From JALRAP01 sp046340555 (lineage in GTDB: Bacteria; Bacteroidota; Bacteroidia; AKYH767-A; OLB10): 18,327 nucleotides of DNA. A program made the position numbers and the translations under genes. Location: the NCBI GenBank assembly GCA_046340555.1, contig JBKDSL010000071.1, forward strand, positions 1-18,327. The letters are read 5' to 3'. The notes below the pieces were generated by a model. The model was given only the letters and a program-made list of their open reading frames with translations. It was not told the origin of the DNA and made no database searches. Positions 1-9,100 of this stretch are shown one piece after another (positions within the stretch are counted from its first letter, which is position 1; every line of letters starts with the position of its first letter).

Positions 1-2
1 TT

Positions 3-28
3 CAGCGTCAGATGTGTATAAGAGACAG
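3..28 (+). other. Residual Illumina Nextera (Tn5) adapter
   Basis: These 26 bases match the 3' part of the Nextera read-1 transposase adapter. They end in the complete 19-bp Tn5 mosaic end AGATGTGTATAAGAGACAG (10-28). They are library-preparation sequence left at a contig end, not genome. The ATG at 12 lies inside the adapter and yields the artefactual peptide MCIRDS in front of the first gene. Bases 1-2 do not continue the adapter match and are of unknown origin. Confidence 0.97.
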
Positions 29-29
29 T

Positions 30-992
30 TGGAATATTGTGCGGGTGGTGGCTTCGTATCAGGCATCCCGGCTAACAGGAAAAAACCTCCAAAGCGGAAA
101 TCCTATTGCGCTCTCCATTGAGCCTACCACTTCGTGCAATCTAAGATGTCCGGAATGTCCAAGTGGGCTTCGTTCATTTACGCGACCCACTGGAATGCTG
201 GAGTTGGACCTATTCCAGAAAGCTCTTGATGATTGCGCCAAAGATTTGGTATACCTGATCCTTTACTTTCAGGGGGAGCCTTACTTGCATCCGAATTTCC
301 ACAAGATGGTGTCCTTGGCCAAGTCCCGTAAATTGTACGTAGCTACTTCCACCAACGCACATTACCTGACCGATGAGCATGCGAGGGCTACAGTAGAATC
401 CGGCTTGGATAGGCTCATCATTTCGCTTGATGGCACCGACCAATCCACCTATGAATCTTATCGAATTGGTGGAAAAATCGACAAGGTATTAGATGGGGCT
501 AAGAATATTATCAAGTGGCGAAAAAAACTTAAAGCGGACAAACCATTTGTCGTATTCCAGTTTTTGGTAACTGCAAAAAACGAACACCAGATTCCAGAGG
601 TAAAAGCTCTTGCCGATGAAATCGGAGTAGATGATGTATGGTTCAAAACAGCGCAGGTTTATGATTATGAAAATGGCCATGAATTGATTCCTGTTGACTC
701 CAAATACTCCAGGTATAGGCAACGCAGAGATGGAAAGTGGGATCTTAAGAACAAATTTGAAAATCGATGTTGGAAAATGTGGCATTCAGCGGTGATTACT
801 TGGGATGGCAAAGTGGTTCCTTGTTGTTTCGACAAAGACGCCAGCCATGAAATGGGCAATATACGTGACATTGAATTCATCAAAATCTGGCAAAGCAAGA
901 AGTATAATCAATTCAGAGCTAAGCTTTTAAACAACAGGAGCTCGATTGAAATGTGTAAAAACTGCACAGAGGGCACCGAGGTCTGGGTTTGA
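30..992 (+). CDS. Radical SAM/SPASM domain protein, 5' end missing
   Basis: Iron-sulfur enzyme of the radical SAM superfamily, expected to cleave S-adenosylmethionine reductively; the substrate is unknown. Counting residues from the false adapter ATG at 12, the CX3CX2C cluster motif is C42-NLR-C46-PE-C49, just after a beta-strand ending EPTTS. A 'FQGEP' motif follows at 87-91, and later strands ('IISLDG', 136-141) fit the partial TIM barrel. The C-terminal region is SPASM-like, with C253, then 'DGKVVPCC' (C271, C272), 'GNI', 'IW' and C315-KN-C318, which would hold an auxiliary cluster. The first six residues of the apparent reading frame come from adapter, so the true start lies outside the window; little beyond a short N-terminus is probably missing. 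It ends 44 nt before the histidine kinase. SPASM proteins of this general look modify peptides or small metabolites; no precursor-peptide gene is visible here. Confidence 0.9.
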   Translation, partial: WNIVRVVASYQASRLTGKNLQSGNPIALSIEPTTSCNLRCPECPSGLRSFTRPTGMLELDLFQKALDDCAKDLVYLILYFQGEPYLHPNFHKMVSLAKSRKLYVATSTNAHYLTDEHARATVESGLDRLIISLDGTDQSTYESYRIGGKIDKVLDGAKNIIKWRKKLKADKPFVVFQFLVTAKNEHQIPEVKALADEIGVDDVWFKTAQVYDYENGHELIPVDSKYSRYRQRRDGKWDLKNKFENRCWKMWHSAVITWDGKVVPCCFDKDASHEMGNIRDIEFIKIWQSKKYNQFRAKLLNNRSSIEMCKNCTEGTEVWV

Positions 993-1018
993 GCCATCGT
1001 TCAAATTATTAAATTTTG
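988..1018 (+). promoter_or_regulatory. Candidate Bacteroidetes-type promoter for the PAS histidine kinase
   Basis: A TTTG at 988-991 is followed after exactly 19 bp by AAATTTTG at 1011-1018, which matches the Bacteroidetes -7 consensus TAnnTTTG at all but the first base. The kinase ATG is at 1037, so the leader would be short. The -33 box overlaps the stop codon of the radical SAM gene. This is a pattern match only, in AT-rich DNA. Confidence 0.35.
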
Positions 1019-1036
1019 ATTGCCTAGCTTTACGAA

Positions 1037-3049
1037 ATGGGTAAGTCCAACTTATCAGCCAACAGTACCACTCCACTGGTTTGGACTTTGGTGGTCTTCA
1101 TTTCCGTGATTAATTACATCTTCCATGACGGTGTGATTTGGTCAATTCTCTATATCGCCCCGGTATTCCTAACCATTTTCCATCCTGACAGGCGATTCAG
1201 CTCGGTCATTTCTATATTTTGCACTTGCTTGATCATCGGTTTCTCTTGGGTAACCAAAGACAGTCTGTATCAATTGCTGAACCAAGCGTTGACCGTAGCT
1301 GCCATATGGTCGGCGTGGTTCGCCATCATCAATTTTCGCAGATCGGATGACCGGTTATCGAAAGAACGCGAAAGGTTGCGTGCCCTGTTCGATTATGCAA
1401 CAGAGGGTATTGTGATAACCGATCAATCCGGAGAAATCGTAATGATCAACCCGGTTGCCGAACAGAAATTCGGTTATGGCAAGGGCGAATTGGTTGGAAA
1501 TAAAATCGAAGTGCTCATTCCAGAAAGATTCAGCAAAGGCCACGTTAGCCGCCGAGATCAATTCAACAAGTCGCCGCAGGCCCGTCCAATGGGTAAAGGC
1601 TCCAAGCTTTTCGCGAGAAAAAAAGATGGTGGAGAATTCCCGGTGGAAATCAGCTTGAGCAACTTCAGCATCGACAACAATAAGTTTGTCATTGCTTTTA
1701 TCATAGACATATCGGAGAAGGCATTGTTCCTAGACCAGATCCGACAAGAAAAAGAATTGGCACAAATGTATCTTGACATTGCACCGGTGATGTTCGTTGC
1801 CATTTCCATGGATGAGCGAGTGACGCTCATCAATCAGCAAGGATGCAGTATCATTGGACTACCTGAAAGTTCTATCGTAGGGAAGAACTGGTTCGATATT
1901 TTCAAGCCCGCAGATATACGGGAAGAAGAACGGGAACGTTTTAGAAAACTGAAAGAGGCACAACCCGACCAAGAGTTCACATCAGAACTTGAAAGCGTAA
2001 TAGTAAACTCAAAAGGTGGGCGTAGGATAATATCAAGTAAAACGGTTTTGATTCGAGACCATAGCGGAAAACCTATCACACTATTGGCCTCAGGCGATGA
2101 TGTTACGGAGCGAAGGCAGCAGGAAAAAAGAATCGAACAGGTGAACATCGAACTCAAAGCGAATTCTGATGAGATTCTGAAGTTGAATTCAGAACTTGAA
2201 GACCGCGTAGCCAAAAGAACGGAGGAATTAGGCGATTTAGTAGGTAAAATGGAGTTGGCGAACGCAGAGTTAGCCACTGAGGTTCGTGAACGTCGACAAG
2301 CAGAAGAATTGTTGCAAAAGAACAGGGAAGAACTCCGCGCCTCCTTGGAAAAAGAGAAAGAACTAGGAGAACTGAAATCAAGGTTTGTCACCATGGCTTC
2401 GCATGAATTCAGAACACCTTTGAGCACTATTTTATCATCTGCCTCACTAGTTTCAAAATACAATGGTGGCGATCAACTGGAGCAACGCACCAAGCATCTG
2501 GAGCGTATCAAATACTCGGTTAACAATTTAACAGCGATATTGAATGACTTCCTATCAATTGGGAAATTGGAGGAAGGGAAAGTACATTGCAATCCGTCTG
2601 AATTCGATATGGTATCCTTTGCCACCGAACTAACTAGCGAAATGCGTGAGCTTACCAAGCGCGGACAAACCATAACTCATGTAGATGAACGTGCGGAATC
2701 CAAGGTAGTACTTGATAAAAACCTCACTCGTAACATTTGCATCAATCTGCTGAGCAATGCCATCAAATATTCGGATGAAGGGGAAAACATACTTTTCAAA
2801 ACCGGTGTTACCGATGGAAAACTTGAAATTTCTGTAACCGACCAGGGCATTGGAATTCCAGAAACTGAACAACAACACATATTCGACCGATTTTTCCGAG
2901 CAAAGAATGCGGTCAACATACAAGGAACTGGGCTCGGACTCAATATCGTGAAGAAATATGCAGAGCTGATGGGCGGTCAAATTATCTTTACCAGTCAACA
3001 AGTAAAAGGAACAACCTTCCATGTGACGCTGCCACAATCAATTGAATAA
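1037..3049 (+). CDS. Membrane-anchored PAS-PAS sensor histidine kinase
   Basis: Sensor kinase of a two-component system, 670 aa. About four hydrophobic segments between residues 14 and 100 anchor it in the inner membrane with almost no periplasmic domain, so the signal is probably membrane-borne or cytoplasmic. Two PAS domains follow (about 112-228 and 240-360), then a long charged coiled coil (about 360-445). The HisKA box is 'ASHEFRTP' with phospho-acceptor H456. The HATPase domain has the N box 'LLSNAIKYS' (N574), the G1 box 'DQGIGIPE' (D602) and an intact G2 box 'GTGLGL' (630-635), so catalytic activity is expected. The first PAS resembles the 'RPMG...ARKKDGGEFPVEI' class common in Bacteria. 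The next gene, 83 nt downstream on the same strand, is a response regulator and its likely partner. Confidence 0.93.
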   Translation: MGKSNLSANSTTPLVWTLVVFISVINYIFHDGVIWSILYIAPVFLTIFHPDRRFSSVISIFCTCLIIGFSWVTKDSLYQLLNQALTVAAIWSAWFAIINFRRSDDRLSKERERLRALFDYATEGIVITDQSGEIVMINPVAEQKFGYGKGELVGNKIEVLIPERFSKGHVSRRDQFNKSPQARPMGKGSKLFARKKDGGEFPVEISLSNFSIDNNKFVIAFIIDISEKALFLDQIRQEKELAQMYLDIAPVMFVAISMDERVTLINQQGCSIIGLPESSIVGKNWFDIFKPADIREEERERFRKLKEAQPDQEFTSELESVIVNSKGGRRIISSKTVLIRDHSGKPITLLASGDDVTERRQQEKRIEQVNIELKANSDEILKLNSELEDRVAKRTEELGDLVGKMELANAELATEVRERRQAEELLQKNREELRASLEKEKELGELKSRFVTMASHEFRTPLSTILSSASLVSKYNGGDQLEQRTKHLERIKYSVNNLTAILNDFLSIGKLEEGKVHCNPSEFDMVSFATELTSEMRELTKRGQTITHVDERAESKVVLDKNLTRNICINLLSNAIKYSDEGENILFKTGVTDGKLEISVTDQGIGIPETEQQHIFDRFFRAKNAVNIQGTGLGLNIVKKYAELMGGQIIFTSQQVKGTTFHVTLPQSIE

Positions 3050-3132
3050 CAGTTAAAAAATAGAGGTCATGATTTAAGTCATCTTTTAAAACAATACGAC
3101 AAGTAATTTGGTACAACTAAAAAAACAAACAT

Positions 3133-4179
3133 ATGAAGACGCTTTTATTGATTGAAGATCATCCGGACATGCGCGAAAACACCATGGAGATTTTAGAATT
3201 GGCTGGATACAAGGTTATCACCGCCGAAAATGGGAGAGCCGGTATAGATGCCGCTTTGAAAACGATTCCTGATCTGATCATTTGCGATGTGATGATGCCT
3301 GAGATGGATGGTTACGGAGTACTGCATGTGTTAAGTAAGAACCCTAAAACATCGGGTATCCCTTTTATTTTCCTAACGGCAAAATCGGAGAAAGAGGATT
3401 TCAGGAAGGGAATGAGCCTAGGTGCGGATGACTACATCACCAAGCCATTTTCAGACTCTGATTTGATGGATGCCATAGAAACCCGACTTCGAAAATCTGA
3501 AGTACTAAAAAAGGATTATGACCGCAGTGTGGAAGGCCTTAACGAGTTCTTCAATAATGCTGAATCGTTGGACGCCTTAATCAGCCTCACAAGTGATCGT
3601 AAACCAAAAACCTATCACAAAAAAGAATTGGTCTTTCAGGAAGGCAACCTGCCAAACTCCGTTTACTTCATAGGCAAGGGAAGAGTGAAAACCTTCAAGA
3701 CAAATGAAGATGGAAAGGAATTCATAACAGCCATGCATGAAGCCAGTGATTTCATCGGCTACCTGCCAATGTTGGAAGGCGGCGATTACAATGAATCGGC
3801 AGCTGCTTTGGAGGACTCCGAGATTTATCAAATTCAAAAAAACGATTTCGTATCCTTGATTTACTCCAATCGCGAGGTGGCAAATCGCTTCATCAAAATG
3901 CTTTCCAACAACCTGATTGAAAAAGAAGAACGATTGTTAAGCTTGGCATATAATTCTGTTAGAAGGAGGGTGGCTGAAGCGCTTATAATGCTGCAGGATC
4001 GACATAAAGAAAGCCCGAACATCCATATTTCCAGAGAAGATTTATCGAACATTGTCGGCACTGCTACAGAATCTCTCATCCGAACCTTGTCTGATTTCAA
4101 GGATGAAGGATTGGTGGAGTTAAAGGCTGGACAAGTGCGGGTATTGGATGTCCGTCGATTGGAACACATGAAATTCTAA
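3133..4179 (+). CDS. Response regulator with CRP/FNR-type DNA-binding output (REC-cNMP-HTH)
   Basis: A 348-aa transcription factor fusing a CheY-like receiver to a complete CRP-like protein. The receiver (about 2-120) has the acidic pair E8/D9, phospho-acceptor D52 ('ICDVMMPEMDG'), T82 and K104 ('TKPF'), all intact. A linker of about 30 residues leads to a cyclic-nucleotide-binding-like beta barrel (about 150-245), a dimerisation helix (about 246-272) and a winged helix-turn-helix (about 275-340, recognition region 'GTATESLIRTL'). In the ligand pocket the CRP motif FIGE reads FIGY (Y210), and the Arg-Ser pair that holds the cAMP phosphate reads Glu-Ser (E221-S222). cAMP binding therefore looks unlikely and phosphorylation probably drives the switch. 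There are no N-terminal FNR cysteines. It follows the PAS kinase by 83 nt, its probable phosphodonor. The ATG at 3133 places the first receiver strand right at the N-terminus, as expected. Confidence 0.92.
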   Translation: MKTLLLIEDHPDMRENTMEILELAGYKVITAENGRAGIDAALKTIPDLIICDVMMPEMDGYGVLHVLSKNPKTSGIPFIFLTAKSEKEDFRKGMSLGADDYITKPFSDSDLMDAIETRLRKSEVLKKDYDRSVEGLNEFFNNAESLDALISLTSDRKPKTYHKKELVFQEGNLPNSVYFIGKGRVKTFKTNEDGKEFITAMHEASDFIGYLPMLEGGDYNESAAALEDSEIYQIQKNDFVSLIYSNREVANRFIKMLSNNLIEKEERLLSLAYNSVRRRVAEALIMLQDRHKESPNIHISREDLSNIVGTATESLIRTLSDFKDEGLVELKAGQVRVLDVRRLEHMKF

Positions 4180-4198
4180 ACAAGTGGACACGAATTAA

Positions 4199-5323
4199 AT
4201 GTCTATAGAAATTCGTATGGTAAGGAGTCGGAGCGACTCTGAAACCTATATCCGCTTACCGCTACGCATTTATAGCAATTGGAATGAATATGTTCCGCCC
4301 CTTTTGAAAGATGAAAGAAGATTTCATGATCCATTTCACAACACGGCATTATTTAATTCTGAATCGATTCGGTTTTTGGCGTTTCTGGATGGGCGTGCTG
4401 TTGGAAGAGTGATGGGAATCATTAACCATGAATACAACCTGGCACATAACGAACAGCATGCTCGTTTCTTTCAACTTGATTGCATCGAAAACAATGAAGT
4501 AGCGGAGAAACTGCTACATAATGTTATTGAGTGGAGCCGGGCCATGGGCATGAAACGCATCATCGGTCCATTCGGGTTTTCCGAAAAGGATCCTCAGGGT
4601 ATACAAATAGTGGGAAGTACGAAAGAGCCACCCATAGCCTCAGCATCCAACCCCACATATATTCAACAAATGATTGAGGATGCTGGGTTCTTCAAATTCA
4701 AAGACTGCGTGAATTATGTTATTGAAATACCGGAGAAGCTACCACCTATATATCAAAAAATCTGTGAAAGGATAAATGCCGGTAACAACTATGAGATTGT
4801 TTCTGTGAAAAGCCGATCTGATTTAAAACCACATTTCAGGGACGTGTTGTTGCTGCTTAACAAAGGCTATGAAAACGTATATGGTTTCGTATCGCTTAGC
4901 GATGAAGATATACAACAAATGGCTGAAGAATATTTGGATTTCATAGACCCGAGGTTTGTAAAATTCATACGCAAAATTAGCGGCAACGAAATCATTGCCT
5001 TTGTATTGGCCATGCCTAATTTAGCTGATGGGTTTCGAAAAGCAAATGGCCATCTATTCCCTTTGGGTTTCATCCATCTCCTAAAATGTTTGAAATCATC
5101 TAAAAAGCTCGATTTACTGCTAGGAGCTGTCCATCCAAAACATCAAGGAAAAGGTCTCACAGCCCTTTTGGCGACAGCCTTGATTGAGGAAGCCTCAAGG
5201 GCTAAAATGGCACATCTTGACAGCCATTTGATTTCGGAAGAAAATAAGCTGATGTGCGCAGAAATGACACGGTTAGGTGCAGATATTACGAAGCGATACA
5301 GGATTTTCCAAAAAGCCCTTTAA
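4199..5323 (+). CDS. GNAT-superfamily acyltransferase-like protein
   Basis: A 374-aa protein with a GNAT-like fold in its C-terminal half. Strand 'LLLGAVHP' is followed by 'KHQGKGLTALLATALIEEA' (314-332), which fits motif A: the Q-G-K-G turn (316-319) would bind the pyrophosphate of acyl-CoA. The N-terminal half (about 40-170) has its own GNAT-like strands ('RFLAFLDGRAVGRVMGIIN') and a motif 'GPFGFSEKDPQG' (123-134). The length, roughly twice a single GNAT domain, suggests a two-domain member. From memory it resembles the poorly characterised YghO-like group; the substrate is unknown. It starts 19 nt after the CRP-type regulator, so it is probably co-transcribed with the preceding two-component system. 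No membrane segment or signal peptide is visible. Confidence 0.72.
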   Translation: MSIEIRMVRSRSDSETYIRLPLRIYSNWNEYVPPLLKDERRFHDPFHNTALFNSESIRFLAFLDGRAVGRVMGIINHEYNLAHNEQHARFFQLDCIENNEVAEKLLHNVIEWSRAMGMKRIIGPFGFSEKDPQGIQIVGSTKEPPIASASNPTYIQQMIEDAGFFKFKDCVNYVIEIPEKLPPIYQKICERINAGNNYEIVSVKSRSDLKPHFRDVLLLLNKGYENVYGFVSLSDEDIQQMAEEYLDFIDPRFVKFIRKISGNEIIAFVLAMPNLADGFRKANGHLFPLGFIHLLKCLKSSKKLDLLLGAVHPKHQGKGLTALLATALIEEASRAKMAHLDSHLISEENKLMCAEMTRLGADITKRYRIFQKAL

Positions 5324-5330
5324 ATCTATA

Positions 5331-5362
5331 TATCAAGAAGTTTGTAGATATACTTCTAGATA
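5331..5362. repeat. Inverted repeat downstream of the GNAT gene
   Basis: Arms TATCAAGAAGT (5331-5341) and ACTTCTAGATA (5352-5362) pair over 11 positions with one mismatch around a 10-nt loop, starting 8 nt after the GNAT stop codon. There is no T-run after the second arm, so it is at best a weak terminator or RNA 3'-end stabiliser. The rest of the 5324-5490 spacer is AT-rich and holds only the candidate promoter listed separately. Confidence 0.4.
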
Positions 5363-5433
5363 AACACTGCTTATTAAGACCTGTTTTGTAAAATAATGTC
5401 TAAACATGTGTTTATGGATTTTTAGAAGGATTA

Positions 5434-5465
5434 TTTGCCTAATTTTGACATTGTTCATATATTAG
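5434..5465 (+). promoter_or_regulatory. Candidate Bacteroidetes-type promoter for the NarL regulator/propeller kinase pair
   Basis: TTTG at 5434-5437, a 20-bp spacer, then TATATTAG at 5458-5465, which matches TAnnTTTG in all but one position. The ATG is at 5491, leaving a leader of about 20 nt. An alternative perfect -7 motif, TAATTTTG at 5440-5447, has no TTTG at the right distance upstream. One of the two probably starts this operon, because a 167-nt gap separates it from the GNAT gene. Confidence 0.38.
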
Positions 5466-5490
5466 GACTACCTTAATAATCCCAACCGTT

Positions 5491-6156
5491 ATGGAAGTCT
5501 TCTCCTACGAAAACAACACAAACAGCATGGACATCCACCCAGAAAAAATAAACTTATTGGTGGTAGACGACCACGTAATTATTCGACGTGGGCTGAAGTT
5601 TTTTTTGGATAGTCATTTTGGAATTCGAAGTTTTCATGAGGCTGATACCTGTATAGCCGTTCGGGAAATGGCTGTCTCCTTTGAGATTTCGCACATCATT
5701 CTTGATTTGCAATTGAATGACGGAAACTCGGTGGAGATCATAACCGAATTATTGGAACAATTACCAGACCTGAAAATATTGGTTTATACCATGAGCCCCG
5801 AAGAGGTTTTCAAGTCGAGGTTGCTCAAGATGGGTGTAACCGGTTTCTTGAACAAACAGATGGATGAGCAAACCGTTATTTCCACCATGTCAGCATTCTT
5901 CTCCGGCTCGCTACAAAATACCGAGTTGAATAAAAACGACCGAATGAGCAGTGACCCCTTCTCCCTTCTTTCTGAGCGTGAACTTACCGTTATGACCTAT
6001 CTGCTAAAAGGAGAAGGCATCAAAGAAATAAGCGGCCGACTGAACTTGAAATCAAGCACGGTAGCTACTTTCAAAGCAAGGATTTTCAATAAGTTGTCTA
6101 TCTCCAACATTATTGACCTTAAAAACCTCGCAGAATTATACAAGGGCAAAAAGTGA
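5491..6156 (+). CDS. NarL/LuxR-family response regulator
   Basis: A 221-aa DNA-binding response regulator. After about 20 extra N-terminal residues, the receiver begins 'INLLVVDDH', with acidic pocket D26/D27, phospho-acceptor D72 ('IILDLQLNDG'), T100 and K122. A linker leads to a LuxR-type helix-turn-helix (about 157-218): 'LSERELTVMTYLLKGEGIKEISGRL' positions with 'STVATFKARIFNKL' as the recognition region. The ATG at 5491 is the first in frame, but the ATG at 5527 (MDIHPEK) would give a more typical N-terminus and cannot be excluded. The stop codon overlaps the start of the downstream sensor kinase by 4 nt (GTGA), indicating translational coupling and a cognate pair. Confidence 0.93.
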   Translation: MEVFSYENNTNSMDIHPEKINLLVVDDHVIIRRGLKFFLDSHFGIRSFHEADTCIAVREMAVSFEISHIILDLQLNDGNSVEIITELLEQLPDLKILVYTMSPEEVFKSRLLKMGVTGFLNKQMDEQTVISTMSAFFSGSLQNTELNKNDRMSSDPFSLLSERELTVMTYLLKGEGIKEISGRLNLKSSTVATFKARIFNKLSISNIIDLKNLAELYKGKK

Positions 6157-9100
6157 ACGGGGCAGCCCACGTCTGTTTTTTCAAAACACCTGTAAGGTTA
6201 TTTATTGGATTCCTTTTGAAGTTATCCAATATTATATTCCTGCTTTGGTTTTTACCATTGAATAAAGTTCAGGCCCAGGAATGGCAGGATTTCCATATCA
6301 CCCACTACAACTCAACCAATGGATTGCCACAAAACTCGGTTAAGTCCATGGTGTTGGACTCGGAACGATTCCTTTGGATGGCCACAGAAACAGGGCTTGT
6401 ACGTTTTGATGGTCACGATTTTGACCTTTTTACAACCAAAAACGTGAAAGGATTGTCAAATGATCGGATGTTTAGAATTTACACTACGGTTAACGGTGAG
6501 TTTTACGCTGACGACATTGATGGCAACATCATTAAGTTTTCACAGAAAGAAGTTAAGGCTGTTTATAAAGTGCAGAAGGCTGGCCTCGGCGGATATTGGC
6601 TTAAAGGTGGCGTTCCCAATTTGAATTTCCTGGTTAGCTCAGATAAGGAATCTATTGCAGGGGTTAATAAATCAGATCTTACCAAAAGCATACTCGTTAT
6701 GCCGGTTGATAGTGACCGTTATTTGATGCTCTTTCACAACTGGATCGGGGTTTACTCCAAAAAGTCCAACAGCATATCGAAAAGATTACAAACCCCGGGA
6801 TTTGTTCCGGAATCAGGATTCATGCAAGACGGTTCCGTTTTCTTTTTTGATGAAGCGGGCAACTGTATGCAATTGGACAGGAAGAATCTACAGCTATTGA
6901 AGGTTCCCACTTCGGGTTTCGCCGGCAAATCCATTGATAGGGAAAATATCCTTTGGAATTATTTAAACAACCAAGCATTTTTAAAAGATGGAAGTAAGCT
7001 GTATCGAATTTCACAAAAAACAAATGGTAATGGTGTTGAATTGATTCCGATTACAGACCAATTACCCAAAAGCGTTATTGTAACAGAAGTCATTTACGAC
7101 GAAAAAAGCGGATCACTATTTGTTGCTACAACCACCAAAGGGCTTTTTATTTTCCGAAAGAAAAGCATGAAAACATTTTTGATAGCAGATTCCAATAACG
7201 TTCATGCTAATTGTTTCTATGCGCAATTTGAAATCGACAGCAACAACGTTTATGGAGGATGGGACTATGAATTCAGTAAGGATGGACCTAAACCATCCAG
7301 ACATAAGCTAGGTTTGCAATTGAGCTTATTTTATTTCTGCCACAAAAACAATGAAAACAAGGTTATTTACCCGCTCAATTCCGTACTTGTTTCACATAAC
7401 TTGAATACATATGAAAAAACCATTGTTGACACTTCAAAGCAAACCTACCATGCTTTCTATGAAGAAGCCGATTCCCTGTGGGTAGCTTCTGATTTTGGAT
7501 TAAGCTACATTAAAAACCAAAAATCACAATTTGCCGCACAACTGAATCTTAAAGGTTTCAGCCAAAGGACAACCACCATAAATAGAGTGGAGAAAGACGA
7601 CCTTTGGATAGGCCACTGCGAGGGTATTACCAAGTATAATTCAAAGACAAATTCAATCTCTTATATTTCTGAAATGAAAGGAAAATGTGTTCGGGTGATT
7701 GAAAAGATAAAAAATGTTTTCCTTATTGGAACATATGGACAAGGTTGGTATGTATACGCTGACGGCAAATTCCATCAGATGCCGATTGACATTCACCATA
7801 AACTGGAAAAGGCCCATAGCTTCATGCTTGATGACAATGGCTTTTTATGGATATCTACCAATACAGGCTTGATAAACGTATCGTTTGAAGATGTAACCAA
7901 CTACATCAAAGACAAAAGCAAGACACCATATTATTATTCCTATGACACCGAGGATGGCATTGTAAATACCGAATTCAATGGAGGGTGTACACCAACACAC
8001 ATAAGGCTCAAAAACGGATATGTATCATATCCCACCATGGAAGGTCTAGTATGGTTTAAGCCAGAAGACGTGCTGCGTGATATTCCCAATGAGAAGTTCT
8101 TTATTGACAGGGTCCTTATTGATGGTGAAGAAGTTGTATGCGCAGACGAACTAACAATATCCAACCAATCCGACGAGGTTCAAATATTCTTCAGCATACC
8201 CTATTGGGGATTAAAGGAAAACCTGCAAGTTGAATACAGAATCAAAGGTTATATAAATGAATGGAGAATAACAGAAGGAAAAGGCAGATGGATTGACTTT
8301 GCAAATATCCCACACGGCAAATACACCTTGGAGTTTCGTAATAAAATTTCAGGCAGCCCCAAAGAGGCCATTCAGCTTTCAATCCCGTTAATTGTGAAGC
8401 CGGCGTTTTACGAAACCACTTACTTTCTTATCGGAAGCGTTATTGCGGGTGCTTTGGTATTATTCTCGTTAATGAAGCTTAACAGTGTCCGAATATTGAA
8501 ACGAAATGAAATGCTGGAAAATCAAGTCAATGAACGAACACGCGAAATCCAGAATACCAACTCAACCCTAAACAATACTATAAGGAACTTGCGAGAAAAG
8601 GAATACAAATTAAGGGAGTCAATTCGAATAAAAGACAAGCTCATTTCAATCATTTCGCACGACATCATTACACCCATAAAATTCCTTTCAATTGTAAGCA
8701 AGATGTCCAGCAAGACATCGAATGAAAATCCTGAAGGGGTTAATGAGAGCCTCGACAACATGAAATACATCGGAGCCGCAGCTGAAAAGATTTACAACAA
8801 TGCCGCCAACATCTTAAATTGGATGAAGCTTCAAAATGAACTGATCACCGTTCATCCTGAGAACATCGGATTATGCGATTTTGTTGATGAGGTTTTGGAG
8901 CCCTTTGTAGATGTAATAGATCAAAAATCAATCGAATTGGTGAACAATATTCCCGAAGAGGATATCATTGTCTCCGACACCAATATCCTTAAAATCATAC
9001 TGCAAAACCTGATTAGCAACGCCACCAAGCACACTAAAACAGGAACCATCGAAATCTCATCATCTTTGGACGCCAATGAGGTTACAACAATACAGGTAAA

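Noticed and set aside
12..29. ATG at 12 as the start of the radical SAM protein
   Set aside because: It lies within the Nextera adapter; the codons MCIRDS are not genomic.
1370..1720. FixL-like heme-binding PAS domain in the first kinase
   Set aside because: H169 and the 'RPMG...RKKDGGEFPVEI' pattern recall FixL, but this pattern is widespread in non-heme PAS domains. It is not enough to claim oxygen sensing.
1834..2463. Antisense 209-aa open frame inside the PAS kinase
   Set aside because: It is serine/arginine-rich low-quality translation opposite well-supported PAS/HisKA coding sequence, with no recognisable domain.
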